A stretch of 64,000 bases of DNA from Kordia antarctica (GCF_009901525.1 NZ_CP019288.1:3873501-3937500), one strand, 5' to 3'. Positions 43,324-52,325 are shown, counted from the first letter of the stretch. Notes: generated by a model from the letters alone, not told the origin. Translations and numbers: made by a program.

Positions 43324-44106
43324 ATGCAACAGTTTGTGACCTGTAAAAATATAGAAATCGCCTATACGGTTTCGGGAAAAGGAAATGCGTTGGTATTATT
43401 ACACGGTTTTTTGGAGACAAGTTCCATGTGGAAATCATACGTAAAAAATCTCTCTAAAACCCACAAAATCATTACGATAGATTTGTTAGGTCATGGAAAA
43501 ACGCCATGTTTGGGTTACATTCACACGATGGAAGAGATGGCAGAAACTGTTTTTTCTGTGTTGAAGGAACTCAATTTGCGCAAAATTCATATTGCAGGAC
43601 ATTCTATGGGCGGTTATGTTGCGTTGGCTTTCGCCGAAATGTACCCGGATTATGTAAAAGGGTTGTGTTTAATAAATTCCACAGCAAGAGCAGATAGTAC
43701 GCAACGAAAAATAAATCGTGATCGCGCAATAAAAGCTGTAAAATACAATCACAAACAATTTATCCGTTTGGCAATTTCGAATTTATTCAGACCGAAAAAT
43801 CGTAAAATCTTCGCTGAAAGCATCAAAGAAGTCAAAAAAGAAGCATTAACAATTTCTTTACAAGGAATTGTAGCTGCTTTGGAAGGTATGAAAATACGAG
43901 AAGATCGGGAAGTATTGCTTCATTTTTCACCCTATAAAAAAATGATGATTATTGGAAAGCGTGATCCAATTTTAGTCTACGAAGAATTAATAGCGCAAAC
44001 ACAAAACTCAGAAGTTGAGGTTCATGTGTTTCCTGATGGACATATGAGTCATATTGAAAACGAAGCTGAACTTTTGAACTCACTTAGGTTATTCTTGAAA
44101 ATTTAA
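43324..44106 (+). CDS. Alpha/beta-fold hydrolase (260 aa)
   Basis: Starts MQQFVTCKNIEIAYTVSGKG. Oxyanion region LVLLHGFLETSSMW, nucleophile elbow IAGHSMGGYVALAFA (Ser in HSMGG, near 91), acid Asp in MIIGKRDPILVYEEL (near 216) and base His in FPDGHMSHIENEAELL (near 240-243) complete the catalytic triad of an alpha/beta hydrolase. It looks cytoplasmic. Such enzymes include esterases, haloperoxidase-like and MenH-like hydrolases; substrate unknown. Transcribed away from the brnQ operon. Confidence 0.88.
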   Translation: MQQFVTCKNIEIAYTVSGKGNALVLLHGFLETSSMWKSYVKNLSKTHKIITIDLLGHGKTPCLGYIHTMEEMAETVFSVLKELNLRKIHIAGHSMGGYVALAFAEMYPDYVKGLCLINSTARADSTQRKINRDRAIKAVKYNHKQFIRLAISNLFRPKNRKIFAESIKEVKKEALTISLQGIVAALEGMKIREDREVLLHFSPYKKMMIIGKRDPILVYEELIAQTQNSEVEVHVFPDGHMSHIENEAELLNSLRLFLKI

Positions 44107-44295
44107 AAGGTAAGAAAATACATTTTACACTTTAAAGAATTTAAAATTTTATGTGAAAGAATCAATTTTGATCTAAACCATTCAACTTTAGAAAACACGT
44201 CATTCGTCTAAAAAATAATGCTTTTAATCGGATAAATAGGAGTATTTGTGTATATTCGGAGTGCCCAAATAAATCAATTAACCTACTTAACCGCT

Positions 44296-44535
44296 ATGAA
44301 TACTATGAGCATAAAAACTACTTTTTCCCTTGGAAAGTTATACTGCAATTTTTTCGGTCATCGCTACCGAGTTACAAAAAAAATCACTTCACACGTAAAT
44401 GAATATCAATGCATGTTGTGCAATTGTGAAGCTACTAATCATAATGAAGGGAAAATTACTTCGTTAACACCACAATTAAAAGAAATCAACGAAACGTTGG
44501 TTACTTTCCACAACAAGAAACATCACGCTTTTTAG
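44296..44535 (+). CDS. Small protein with one CxxC, phage-like (79 aa)
   Basis: Read from the ATG at 44296 (MNTMSIKTTFSLGKLYCNFF); an upstream GTG/ATG-like start at 44248 adds an improbable extension. It has the segment GHRYRVTKKITSHVNEYQ followed by CMLCNCEATN, with Cys residues spaced as half of a zinc ribbon, and resembles the short prophage proteins of the DUF1660 type. No phage genes surround it. Confidence in the family is low; the coding call rests on the sensible composition and start. Confidence 0.55.
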   Translation: MNTMSIKTTFSLGKLYCNFFGHRYRVTKKITSHVNEYQCMLCNCEATNHNEGKITSLTPQLKEINETLVTFHNKKHHAF

Positions 44536-44915
44536 TTAATTATGAATTCGGAATTATAAATTTTGAATTTACTGTGTTCAGATTAAAATAGTACGATCAT
44601 TTTTTCTATGAAGTCATTTCTTTTCTGAAGTATAGAAAAGGTTTTGCGTTAAAAATTTTCGAAGCCTTGGAGAAAATTTAGCAAAAGTTTTTCGGTTTTA
44701 GTTTTCCAAAGAGAAAACTAAAAATACCTGCCAGAAAAGCGCATTTTCTTTTGTTTCTTTTCTTTGTGCGAGCAAAGAAAACGAAAATAACATATAAATT
44801 AATGAAGTTCTGAAGTCAAAATTTAATTGATTCACAAAATTTCTCTATCATCGTTAAGGCGAATTCATTTTCAACTGAAAACCGCACACTGAAAACTGAG
44901 ACTGAAAACCGAAAA
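44536..44915. other. 380-base intergenic region with three hairpins and short tandem repeats
   Basis: Between the small gene and the end of thiL (minus). Three consecutive perfect stems lie at 44696-44723, 44733-44749 and 44758-44781. Three copies of ACTGAAAAC occur at 44874-44909, just beyond the thiL stop. No gene is seen. Confidence 0.7.
44696..44781. repeat. Cluster of three perfect hairpins
   Basis: Stem 1: TTTTAGTTTTC / GAAAACTAAAA (44696-44723). Stem 2: AGAAAA / TTTTCT (44733-44749). Stem 3: TTTTCTTTG / CAAAGAAAA with loop TGCGAG (44758-44781). Possibly a structured RNA 3' end or a dispersed element; a function cannot be assigned. Confidence 0.65.
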
Positions 44916-45971
44916 CTACTGTTGTTCCTCTTCCATAGCATTCCAGCCTTGCGCTTTTAATGGAATCTTTGTGTTGGCTCTTGTCACCAAATGAATTCCT
45001 TCGCGCGCTTCGGTCATGTGACCAATAATAGTAAAGTTTGGATTTGCTTTAATTTTTGGAAAATCTTCTTGACTCACCGTAAAAAGTAATTCATAATCTT
45101 CGCCGCCGCTTAACGCAACCATTGTACTATCTAGCTTAAATTCTTCACACGTAGAAATCACTTGCGGATCTAACGGAATTTTATCTTCATACAAATTACA
45201 ACCAACTTCCGATTGTTTGCATAAGTGCATAATTTCGGAAGACAAGCCATCGCTAATATCAATCATAGACGTAGGTTTTACATCTAAATCATGGAGTAAT
45301 TTTGAAATATCTTTTCGAGCTTCAGGCTTTAACTGACGTTCAATAATATAAGAATACATGTCCAAATCTGGCTGATTATTTGGATTCACTTCAAACACAG
45401 ATTTTTCACGTTGTAATACTTTCAATCCTAAAAATGCGCCACCAACATCGCCTGTTACTACTAACAAATCGTTGTCTTTTGCGCCATTTCTATACGTAAT
45501 ATTTTCTTCTTCAATTTCGCCAATCGCGGTAACGCTAATCAATAATCCTTTCGTAGAAGAAGAAGTATCGCCACCAACAACATCAACCTTATAAACCTCA
45601 GAAGCCATCTGAATTCCTGCGTACAATTCTTCCAACGCTTCTAACGGAAAACGATTGGAAACTGCAATGGAAACAGTAACTTGTGTAGCCGTTGCATTCA
45701 TTGCATAAATATCAGATAAATTCACAACAATTGCTTTGTAGCCCAAGTGTTTAAGTGGCATATAACTCAAATCGAAATGAACGCCTTCTATCAACAAATC
45801 GGTAGAAACTACTACTTTTTTCGATTTAAAATCCAGTACTGCGGCATCATCTCCAATTCCTTTTACTGTAGAACTTTGTGTAATCTTAAAGTTTGCTGTC
45901 AAATGGTCAATCAATCCAAATTCTCCCAAACTCGCTAAAGATGTTCGCTGTTCTCCTTTGTCTTTTAACAT
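44916..45971 (-). CDS. thiL: Thiamine-monophosphate kinase ThiL
   Basis: Last step of thiamine diphosphate synthesis: phosphorylates thiamine monophosphate with ATP. 351 residues with the AIRS-like fold. Family segments: GIGDDAAVLDFKSKKVVVST (metal- and ATP-binding Asp pair, about 43-62), GVHFDLSYMPLKHLGYKAIV, NLSDIYAMNATATQVTVSIA, VGGDTSSSTKGLLISVTAIG and MIDISDGLSSEIMHL. The start MLKDKGEQRTSLASLGEFGL is normal. Single gene; no other thiamine genes are in the window. Confidence 0.96.
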   Translation of the reverse strand: MLKDKGEQRTSLASLGEFGLIDHLTANFKITQSSTVKGIGDDAAVLDFKSKKVVVSTDLLIEGVHFDLSYMPLKHLGYKAIVVNLSDIYAMNATATQVTVSIAVSNRFPLEALEELYAGIQMASEVYKVDVVGGDTSSSTKGLLISVTAIGEIEEENITYRNGAKDNDLLVVTGDVGGAFLGLKVLQREKSVFEVNPNNQPDLDMYSYIIERQLKPEARKDISKLLHDLDVKPTSMIDISDGLSSEIMHLCKQSEVGCNLYEDKIPLDPQVISTCEEFKLDSTMVALSGGEDYELLFTVSQEDFPKIKANPNFTIIGHMTEAREGIHLVTRANTKIPLKAQGWNAMEEEQQ

Positions 45972-46250
45972 GTTGCAGTAGTATTTATTTAAGTTAAAAT
46001 TGTATTTTAGTCATAGTTTTTAGCCTCGACTATTTGAAAACGCAAAATTAGCCAAAAAAATGACACATATTGCACGAAACCTACGCTTTATCAAAGCGCG
46101 CTATTTCGTTCCTATGTCAATCACAAACATAGTTACTACATATTTTAACCGTATTAATAGTTCTTTTTTTGAAGACTAAAAGAAATTAACATCAATCTAT
46201 TTTGCCAATTTAACGCGAACTAAATTCCAATAGCAACCAAAAATCCCATC

Positions 46251-47513
46251 TTGAAAATGAAAAAATATAGGTACTTCATAACTTTAGCTGTTGCGATTGC
46301 TTTTTTTAGCGCATGCGCGAATGATGACCATGCACCAATTCCAACGGAGCCAATTCCAAATTCCATTGCGTTTCCAGATGCAATTATTTGTGAAAATGGT
46401 TTTGCTGGACAATATCCATGTGATGGTTATGATTTAATGGGACACATTCCGTTAAGTGTTTTTGGCGCATCAAGAGGAAATGATTCTTGGGGTTGGACAG
46501 ATCCGCAAACAGGAACAGAATATGCACTCATCGGAACGAACGAAAACACTTGTTTTCTAGACATTACAGATCCGACAAATCCAATATACTTAGGAAATTT
46601 ACCAACAGCAACCGTTGCGAGTTCGTGGAGAGATGTGAAAGTATATAACAATCACGCATTTGTTGTAAGTGAAGCGCCAGGACATGGAATGCAAGTTTTC
46701 GATTTAACACGTTTGCGAAATGTAGTAAATGCTCCAGAAATATTTACTGCGGATGCATGGTATGATGGTTTTGGAAGCGCGCATAATATTGTGATCAATG
46801 AACAAAGCGGATTTGCATATGCAGTTGGCGCGATGACTCTTGATGATTCTACGACTTCTTTTAATGGTGGACCACATTTTGTAAATATTCAAAATCCTAC
46901 AAATCCAATAGCGGCTGGCGGATATTCTGATGATGCCTATTCACACGATGCACAAGTGGTGACGTATAATGGACCAGATGCGGAACATGTTGGAAAAGAA
47001 ATTTTACTTGGAAGTAACACCAATGAAGTTGTCATTATTGACATTTCTGACAAAAATAATCCAATTCAAATAGCAACCATTGCGTATGCAGATATCGGTT
47101 ATACGCATCAAGGTTGGTTTACGGAAGATCAACGTTATTTTATAGTAGGCGACGAATTGGACGAATTAAACTTAGGATTCAACTCGCGAAGTATTGTATT
47201 TGATTTGCAAGATTTGGATAATCCTTCAGTGAAAATGACTTACATAGGTCCAACAGTAGCAATTGATCACAACGGTTACGCAAAAGGAAACACGTTTTTC
47301 TTATCTAATTATACGGCTGGTGTTCGCATGCTAGATATTTCAAATATTGACGGAAATCAAATTCAAGAAATTGGGTTTTTCGATACATTCCCAACAGATA
47401 ACGAAACTACTTTTAACGGCGCTTGGAATGCATATCCATACTTTGAAAGTGGAAATATTGTGGTTAGTGATATCAATTCAGGATTGTTTATCCTTCGAAA
47501 AAGTACTGATTAA
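46251..47513 (+). CDS. Choice-of-anchor B family protein (propeller, lipoprotein)
   Basis: 420 residues: lipoprotein signal MKKYRYFITLAVAIAFFSAC (read from the second Met), then a beta-propeller region with repeated NPIYLGNLPTATVASSWRDV, HAFVVSEAPGHGMQVFDLTR, NVVNAPEIF and VVIIDISDKNNPIQIATI motifs typical of choice-of-anchor B / LVIVD repeat proteins. First gene of an operon with the 47520 and 48908 genes (6 and 2 bases apart). Probably attached to a membrane face outside the cytoplasm. No enzyme activity predicted. Confidence 0.88.
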   Translation: MKMKKYRYFITLAVAIAFFSACANDDHAPIPTEPIPNSIAFPDAIICENGFAGQYPCDGYDLMGHIPLSVFGASRGNDSWGWTDPQTGTEYALIGTNENTCFLDITDPTNPIYLGNLPTATVASSWRDVKVYNNHAFVVSEAPGHGMQVFDLTRLRNVVNAPEIFTADAWYDGFGSAHNIVINEQSGFAYAVGAMTLDDSTTSFNGGPHFVNIQNPTNPIAAGGYSDDAYSHDAQVVTYNGPDAEHVGKEILLGSNTNEVVIIDISDKNNPIQIATIAYADIGYTHQGWFTEDQRYFIVGDELDELNLGFNSRSIVFDLQDLDNPSVKMTYIGPTVAIDHNGYAKGNTFFLSNYTAGVRMLDISNIDGNQIQEIGFFDTFPTDNETTFNGAWNAYPYFESGNIVVSDINSGLFILRKSTD

Positions 47514-47519
47514 CTCATC

Positions 47520-48905
47520 ATGAAAAAGAACATTTATTTCATACTATTTTTAACGATTTTGCTGGCTTTTTTCTTTAGCTGTTCCTCTGATGATGGAACT
47601 TCTGCTGAAACTCCAAATCCTAATATCACAGGTTTTCAAGGCGAAATCGATTGGCTGAAAACCTTTGGCGGCTCGGAAGAAGATACTGCGCAAGATATTA
47701 CCAAAACTGCTGATGGCGGATTTGCAATTGTTGGTTTTACCAAAAGCATTAACGGCGATATTACCGATCATACTTCTGAACAAAATGATTATTGGGTTGC
47801 ACGATTGGATGCTGACGGAAATGTACTTTGGAGCAAAACGTATGGCGGAACTGCTGATGATCGTGGCGAAGCAATAAAGACGACAACCGATGGCGGATTT
47901 ATCATTACAGGATATAGTAGAAGTGGCGATGAAGACGTAAATTCCAACAACGGTTTTTACGATCAATGGATTGTAAAATTGGACGCTGGCGGAAACATTC
48001 AATGGGAAAAAAGTTTGGGTTTCTCTGGAAGCGATCAAGCATTTGACATTATTCAAACGAGTGACGGCGGTTATTTTACCACAGGATTTTTAGATATTAC
48101 TGCTTCTGGCGGACAAGGAAGTTTTGGAAGACAAGATGCTTCTAACGTAAGTTTTACAAATCCAGAACATGGCGTTGGCGAATATTGGTGTCACAAATTA
48201 GATGCAAGCGGAAACATTACCTGGAGTCGCTATTTTGGCGGAACAAATAATGACAGATCGTATGCAACCTTAGAAACAAATGACAATAACTTTATCATTG
48301 CTGGTTCGTCTGAAAGTGATGATTTTGACATTACAAATAGCAACGGAAGTTATGATTTTTGGGTTGTGAAAATAAGCAACACGGGCGATTTGATTTGGCA
48401 ACAATCTTATGGCGGAACAGGAATCGAAATTGGTTATGACATTGCCAAAACTACCGACGGAAATTATGTTGTAGTTGGCGATACTAGAAGTTCCGATGGC
48501 GATATTTCTAACTTAAAAGGTGCTGCTGATTTTTGGGTAATAAAAGTTAGTGATACAGATGGTTCTCTAATTTGGGAACGAACTTTTGGAGGAAGCGATT
48601 TTGAATCGGCAAGAGCAATTACAAACTTACAAGCTGGCGGATTTGCCATTGCTGGAAGTGCCAAAAGTAATAACGTTGATGTAAATTCTAATTATGGTCA
48701 AAATGATTTTTGGGTGATTAAAATTAGTGAAGATGGAAATTTACTTTGGGAGAAAAACTTTGGCGGTTCACAACTCGATATTGCGTACGGAATCATAGAA
48801 ACGAACGACGAAAAATTAGTCGTTGCAGGAAATACACAAAGTACTGACGGCGATATTAGCGTGAATAAAGGCATTAAAGATGCGTTACTTATAAAAATAA
48901 AATAG
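47520..48905 (+). CDS. Lipoprotein with tandem beta-propeller repeats (461 aa)
   Basis: Lipoprotein signal MKKNIYFILFLTILLAFFFS with Cys21. The rest contains seven or so 50- to 65-residue repeats of the pattern W-x-K-x-(F/Y)-GG-(S/T) ... DGGF-x-(I/V)-x-G-(F/Y/S) ... DFWVVKIS-x-x-G-(N/D)-L-x-W, for example LKTFGGSEEDTAQDI and WSKTYGGTADDRGEAI. This is a propeller of the delta-60/PQQ-like repeat type. No active-site residues were recognised. Middle gene of the three-gene operon; likely a surface or periplasmic structural or binding protein. Confidence 0.85.
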   Translation: MKKNIYFILFLTILLAFFFSCSSDDGTSAETPNPNITGFQGEIDWLKTFGGSEEDTAQDITKTADGGFAIVGFTKSINGDITDHTSEQNDYWVARLDADGNVLWSKTYGGTADDRGEAIKTTTDGGFIITGYSRSGDEDVNSNNGFYDQWIVKLDAGGNIQWEKSLGFSGSDQAFDIIQTSDGGYFTTGFLDITASGGQGSFGRQDASNVSFTNPEHGVGEYWCHKLDASGNITWSRYFGGTNNDRSYATLETNDNNFIIAGSSESDDFDITNSNGSYDFWVVKISNTGDLIWQQSYGGTGIEIGYDIAKTTDGNYVVVGDTRSSDGDISNLKGAADFWVIKVSDTDGSLIWERTFGGSDFESARAITNLQAGGFAIAGSAKSNNVDVNSNYGQNDFWVIKISEDGNLLWEKNFGGSQLDIAYGIIETNDEKLVVAGNTQSTDGDISVNKGIKDALLIKIK

Positions 48906-48907
48906 CG

Positions 48908-49666
48908 ATGAAAAATATAGTATTTATATCCGCTCTCATAGTATTGATAATTGCTTCATCGTGTAAAAGCGATGAAAACGCATTAGAAACTTCTGCGGTT
49001 ACAATTACATTTGACAATCGTATTTCAGCGAGTCAAGATTTAATTTTAGGCACAACTACATTCGTCAATCAAAACAACGAGACAATTTTGACAAATGAAT
49101 TGAAATATATCATTTCTAATATTGCGTTGATTCAAGATAACGGAACCATTTTCGAATATCCAACAGCCAATTCGTATTTTATCATTAATGAAGAAGATGC
49201 AAGCAGTTTAACTCTAAATTTGACAGGAATTCCTCTTGGAAATTACACACACATTTCGTTCGGAATTGGCGTTGACCAAACCAAATATCCGTTAGATGGC
49301 GGCGTTTTAAATTTTGTGCCTCAAGCGGATGAAGCTGGCATGTTATGGAATTGGGCAGCAGGTTATAAATTCATCAAATTTGAAGGAACTTTTACGCCAC
49401 AAGGCGGAACAGAAAGTCCATTTGCCATTCACGTGGGAAGTCACGGAATGACGTTGGATAATTATAAATTTGTAACACTTCCACTTACAAGCCCAATTAA
49501 TGTAGCCACAGGAAATACAGCTTCTATAAACGTAAAAGCATTTGTAAAAAACATTATTGACGCAACCAATCAAATAAAATTAGAAGATACAAGCGACATT
49601 CAAGTTGATCCTGTAAATGCGCCAAAAATTGCTACAAATTTGGAGGGTGTTTTTCGTGTGGAGTGA
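48908..49666 (+). CDS. MbnP-like copper-associated lipoprotein
   Basis: 252 residues: lipoprotein signal MKNIVFISALIVLIIASSC, then the MbnP-type domain with TITFDNRISASQDLILG, NELKYIISNIALIQDNG and the characteristic MLWNWAAGYKFIKFEG then HVGSHGMTLDNYKFV. In methanobactin systems MbnP binds copper after oxidation of a Trp by the di-heme enzyme MbnH. Bacteroidota encode many MbnP-like proteins next to cytochrome c peroxidases; here no such gene is adjacent (the nearest is at 17104). It is the last gene of the operon. Copper binding is an inference from the family. Confidence 0.86.
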   Translation: MKNIVFISALIVLIIASSCKSDENALETSAVTITFDNRISASQDLILGTTTFVNQNNETILTNELKYIISNIALIQDNGTIFEYPTANSYFIINEEDASSLTLNLTGIPLGNYTHISFGIGVDQTKYPLDGGVLNFVPQADEAGMLWNWAAGYKFIKFEGTFTPQGGTESPFAIHVGSHGMTLDNYKFVTLPLTSPINVATGNTASINVKAFVKNIIDATNQIKLEDTSDIQVDPVNAPKIATNLEGVFRVE

Positions 49667-49707
49667 TTGGTTTTATTTTCATTTGTTGAATTTACTTAGT
49701 TCATTAA

Positions 49708-49754
49708 ACAAACAGCTAACCGCGAACTTGAAAAAAGTTCTCGCAGGGACGTTT
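49708..49754. repeat. Dispersed repeat family C, copy 1
   Basis: CCGCGAACTTG-AAAA-AAGTTCTCGC hairpin core (49719-49744), preceded by AACAAACAG-like sequence and followed by GGGACG. Copies 2 and 3 lie at 52061-52110 and 52161-52207. Together they bracket the NACHT gene. Confidence 0.75.
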
Positions 49755-49910
49755 ATAATTAATTGTAGAGTAAAAGATTCGAAACTTTACACTAAGCGGA
49801 GTCGAAGTATAACTTCACATATGAAGCTAAAAAATACCCTTTACGGAAAACCGCATTGTATAGTTGTAATCTTTGTCTTAAATTTAGAGTTGTAGAAAAC
49901 GATAAAAAAC

Positions 49911-51881
49911 ATGGACACTTCCCAAGAATTACTTATTGCTAACTTAGTATATCCTATTGTAAAAGATTTGGTATTACCTAAAATACAAGCTGTATTCAAA
50001 AAAAACCCTAAAATAAGTGTTAAGAAAGAAAGTGTTGAAGAACAATTAAATTTATACTTAACACAACGTTACACTAAGTTTTTGACTATTGATACATTGG
50101 TGTTTCCAAACATGCAAACAGCATTAGAAATATTATACCAACCATTGACTATAAGTTGTTGGGAAGGAGTTATTGGGGAAAACATTGCAATAAAAATTGA
50201 TAGTTATCCAAAAGAATTATTACCTAATTATGCGAGAGTTATCATAGAAGATACCGCAGGAATGGGAAAATCTACTATTACGAAAAAGCTGTTTCAGTCT
50301 ATTATTGAGCAAAAAGCAGGAATTCCTGTATTAATTGAATTAAGTCAAATAAAAAAGAAGAATAGTATTTTAAAGGAAATACAAAACCAAATGTCTCCTA
50401 TTGGAAAAAAACTAAGTCAAGACATACTGTTAAAATTAATAAATGAAGGTAATTTTATATTTCTGTTTGATGGCTATGATGAAATTGCGTTGGACGATAG
50501 AGATTTTACCATAAAAGAATTACATCGTTTTATAGAAAAAGCTGGAGACAACTATTTCTTAATTACATCAAGACCTGAAGATTCGTTGACTTCCTTTGGC
50601 GATTTTCAAAAATTTCATGTAAATCCACTCAAGAATGAAGAAGCGTATGAGCTTTTAGAAAAATATGATACGTATGGACACAATAAAATAGCAGAAAGTT
50701 TGATCGAACAGCTAGAAGAAAGTGATGATTCATTACAAGAATATCTTAGTAACCCTTTCTTGGTTTCTTTGTTGTATAAATCCTATGAATATAAAAAGGA
50801 TATTCCTGTAAAGAAAACTCAGTTCTATCAAAAAGTTTATGACGCACTATTTGAGGCACATGATTTATCAAAAGTAGGCTATCTGAAAAGAGAAAAATAC
50901 AGCAAATTGCATACAGATGATTTTGAACGTGTGTTAAGATATATAGGTTTTTTTACGTCAAAAGCTAATAAAATTGAATATGATAAAAATAGTATCATTC
51001 AATTTATAGAAAAAGCGAAAAGGCAAACCACAGATTTAAAATTTAAAGCGAGTGATTATTTAAAGGACTTATTAAAAACCGTTCCATTGTTTAAAAAAGA
51101 AGGGAATAATTATAAATGGGCACATAAATCATTACAAGATTATTTTGCTGCGAAGTTTATTTGGATTGATGCTAAAGAGAGTAGAATTGATATATTAATA
51201 AAAATCTTTCATGATGAACAAAACCAACGTTTTTACAATGTATTGTTACTCTATTTTGAATTGGATCGAAAAGGTTTTGAGCATACAATATTGAAATTGC
51301 TTTTAATTGAATTTAAAAAATTTATACATGATCATGATCATTATAATTATTTATCCAAAGAAGAACATAAAATAGAAAGAATCGAAAAAACCTTTGCAAA
51401 AGAGTCAATAGTTATAATGATATCAAAAGCTAGTGATTATAAAAAAGGTGCTTCTGATGTATATCGTAAATACGTGAAAAAAACAAATAAATTGAATTCA
51501 TTCACAGAAGATCAATCAGCACAACTTTATAAATCACAAAATCCAAACAGATATATTTTTACAGTTATTACATATAACATATACTTGGCAGTGATATTAA
51601 GGTTGATAAATGAAGTTTACCCTAACTTGACACGAAAACATTTTTCTACTGAATATATTTCTACGATTTGTAAAATAAGAGAAGGTAATATATATACTTT
51701 AGACGATAAAAGATCAAATGTTTTGAATAAAGAAGAAAACTTTAAGTTTGTTAATGATGTTATTGGAAACTCTAACTCTAGGCGTAGTTTAAAATATTAT
51801 GAATGTTTATCTAAATTAAAAGAACTAGAAAAAAACGATTCCGAAGCAGAGAAAAATGAATTGTTAGATTGGAAATACTAA
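49911..51881 (+). CDS. NACHT-domain STAND NTPase, probable anti-phage sensor
   Basis: 656 residues, no signal peptide. N-terminal helical region (about 1-100, LIANLVYPIVKDLVLPKIQA), NACHT NTPase with Walker A EDTAGMGKST (113-122), Walker B FIFLFDGYDEI (182-192) and sensor FLITSRPEDS (about 216-225). A winged-helix end follows with WAHKSLQDYFAAKFIW (about 402-417), then an uncharacterised C-terminal region (about 420-656). No known effector domain (nuclease, TIR, protease) is visible at either end. Bacterial NACHT proteins of this size defend against phages. The gene stands alone, has higher AT content than its neighbours, and is bracketed by family C repeats. Confidence 0.88.
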   Translation: MDTSQELLIANLVYPIVKDLVLPKIQAVFKKNPKISVKKESVEEQLNLYLTQRYTKFLTIDTLVFPNMQTALEILYQPLTISCWEGVIGENIAIKIDSYPKELLPNYARVIIEDTAGMGKSTITKKLFQSIIEQKAGIPVLIELSQIKKKNSILKEIQNQMSPIGKKLSQDILLKLINEGNFIFLFDGYDEIALDDRDFTIKELHRFIEKAGDNYFLITSRPEDSLTSFGDFQKFHVNPLKNEEAYELLEKYDTYGHNKIAESLIEQLEESDDSLQEYLSNPFLVSLLYKSYEYKKDIPVKKTQFYQKVYDALFEAHDLSKVGYLKREKYSKLHTDDFERVLRYIGFFTSKANKIEYDKNSIIQFIEKAKRQTTDLKFKASDYLKDLLKTVPLFKKEGNNYKWAHKSLQDYFAAKFIWIDAKESRIDILIKIFHDEQNQRFYNVLLLYFELDRKGFEHTILKLLLIEFKKFIHDHDHYNYLSKEEHKIERIEKTFAKESIVIMISKASDYKKGASDVYRKYVKKTNKLNSFTEDQSAQLYKSQNPNRYIFTVITYNIYLAVILRLINEVYPNLTRKHFSTEYISTICKIREGNIYTLDDKRSNVLNKEENFKFVNDVIGNSNSRRSLKYYECLSKLKELEKNDSEAEKNELLDWKY

Positions 51882-51907
51882 AAATTCGTGACTAAAAAAC
51901 AACACAA

Positions 51908-51975
51908 CGTCATTCTGAATTTAGTTCAAGATCACATAACAGTGAGTGAGATGCTGAATCAAGTTCAGCATGACG
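51908..51975. repeat. Dispersed repeat family B, copy 3
   Basis: CGTCATTCTGAATTTAGTTC near the left end and ATGCTGAATCAAGTTCAGCA then TGACG at the right end form inverted arms, close to the end of the NACHT gene. Confidence 0.7.
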
Positions 51976-52060
51976 TATTTCGACTTCGTTTGGATATTAA
52001 ATGATAAGATATTGTACTTCAATAAGTTCAGTAACCAATTCGGCATGACAAACAGTTCAT

Positions 52061-52207
52061 CCAACAAACAGATTGCCGCGAACTTGAAAAAAGTTCTCGC
52101 AATGACGTTTCAAAAGAATAAATGGATTGTTTGTTAAGCACGGAATTACGAACAGTTTACCCAACAAACAGATTGCCGCGAACTTGAAAAAAGTTCTCGC
52201 AATGACG
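52061..52207. repeat. Dispersed repeat family C, copies 2 and 3
   Basis: Two direct repeats exactly 100 bases apart, each CCAACAAACAGATTG then CCGCGAACTTG-AAAA-AAGTTCTCGC then AATGACG, able to form a stem-loop. Copy 1 is at 49708-49754. Confidence 0.8.
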
Positions 52208-52325
52208 AAAGTATCTAAATTCCTCTACCAAAATACTAAGAGCGACAGCGATACTAAAAGCGCAGCGCGTCTAAGAAGTCTAAAATAAGATACTGAATCA
52301 AGTTCAGCATCGGTAAGTAACTTCG

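Larger units (their letters stand above)
51882..52325. other. 444-base intergenic region made of repeats
   Basis: A family B element at 51908-51975, partial family B sequence at 52020-52050 and 52291-52310, and two family C copies 100 bases apart (52061-52110, 52161-52207). No gene. It lies between convergent genes. Confidence 0.75.

Noticed and set aside
44874-44909. Three ACTGAAAAC units as a functional site
   Set aside because: Short tandem noise of a kind common at gene ends in this phylum; no symmetry or link to a promoter.
47550-48056. 168-residue open frame on the minus strand
   Set aside because: Antisense to the repeat-rich lipoprotein gene at 47520; the repeats of that gene produce a long shadow frame. 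Composition is not protein-like and there is no start context.
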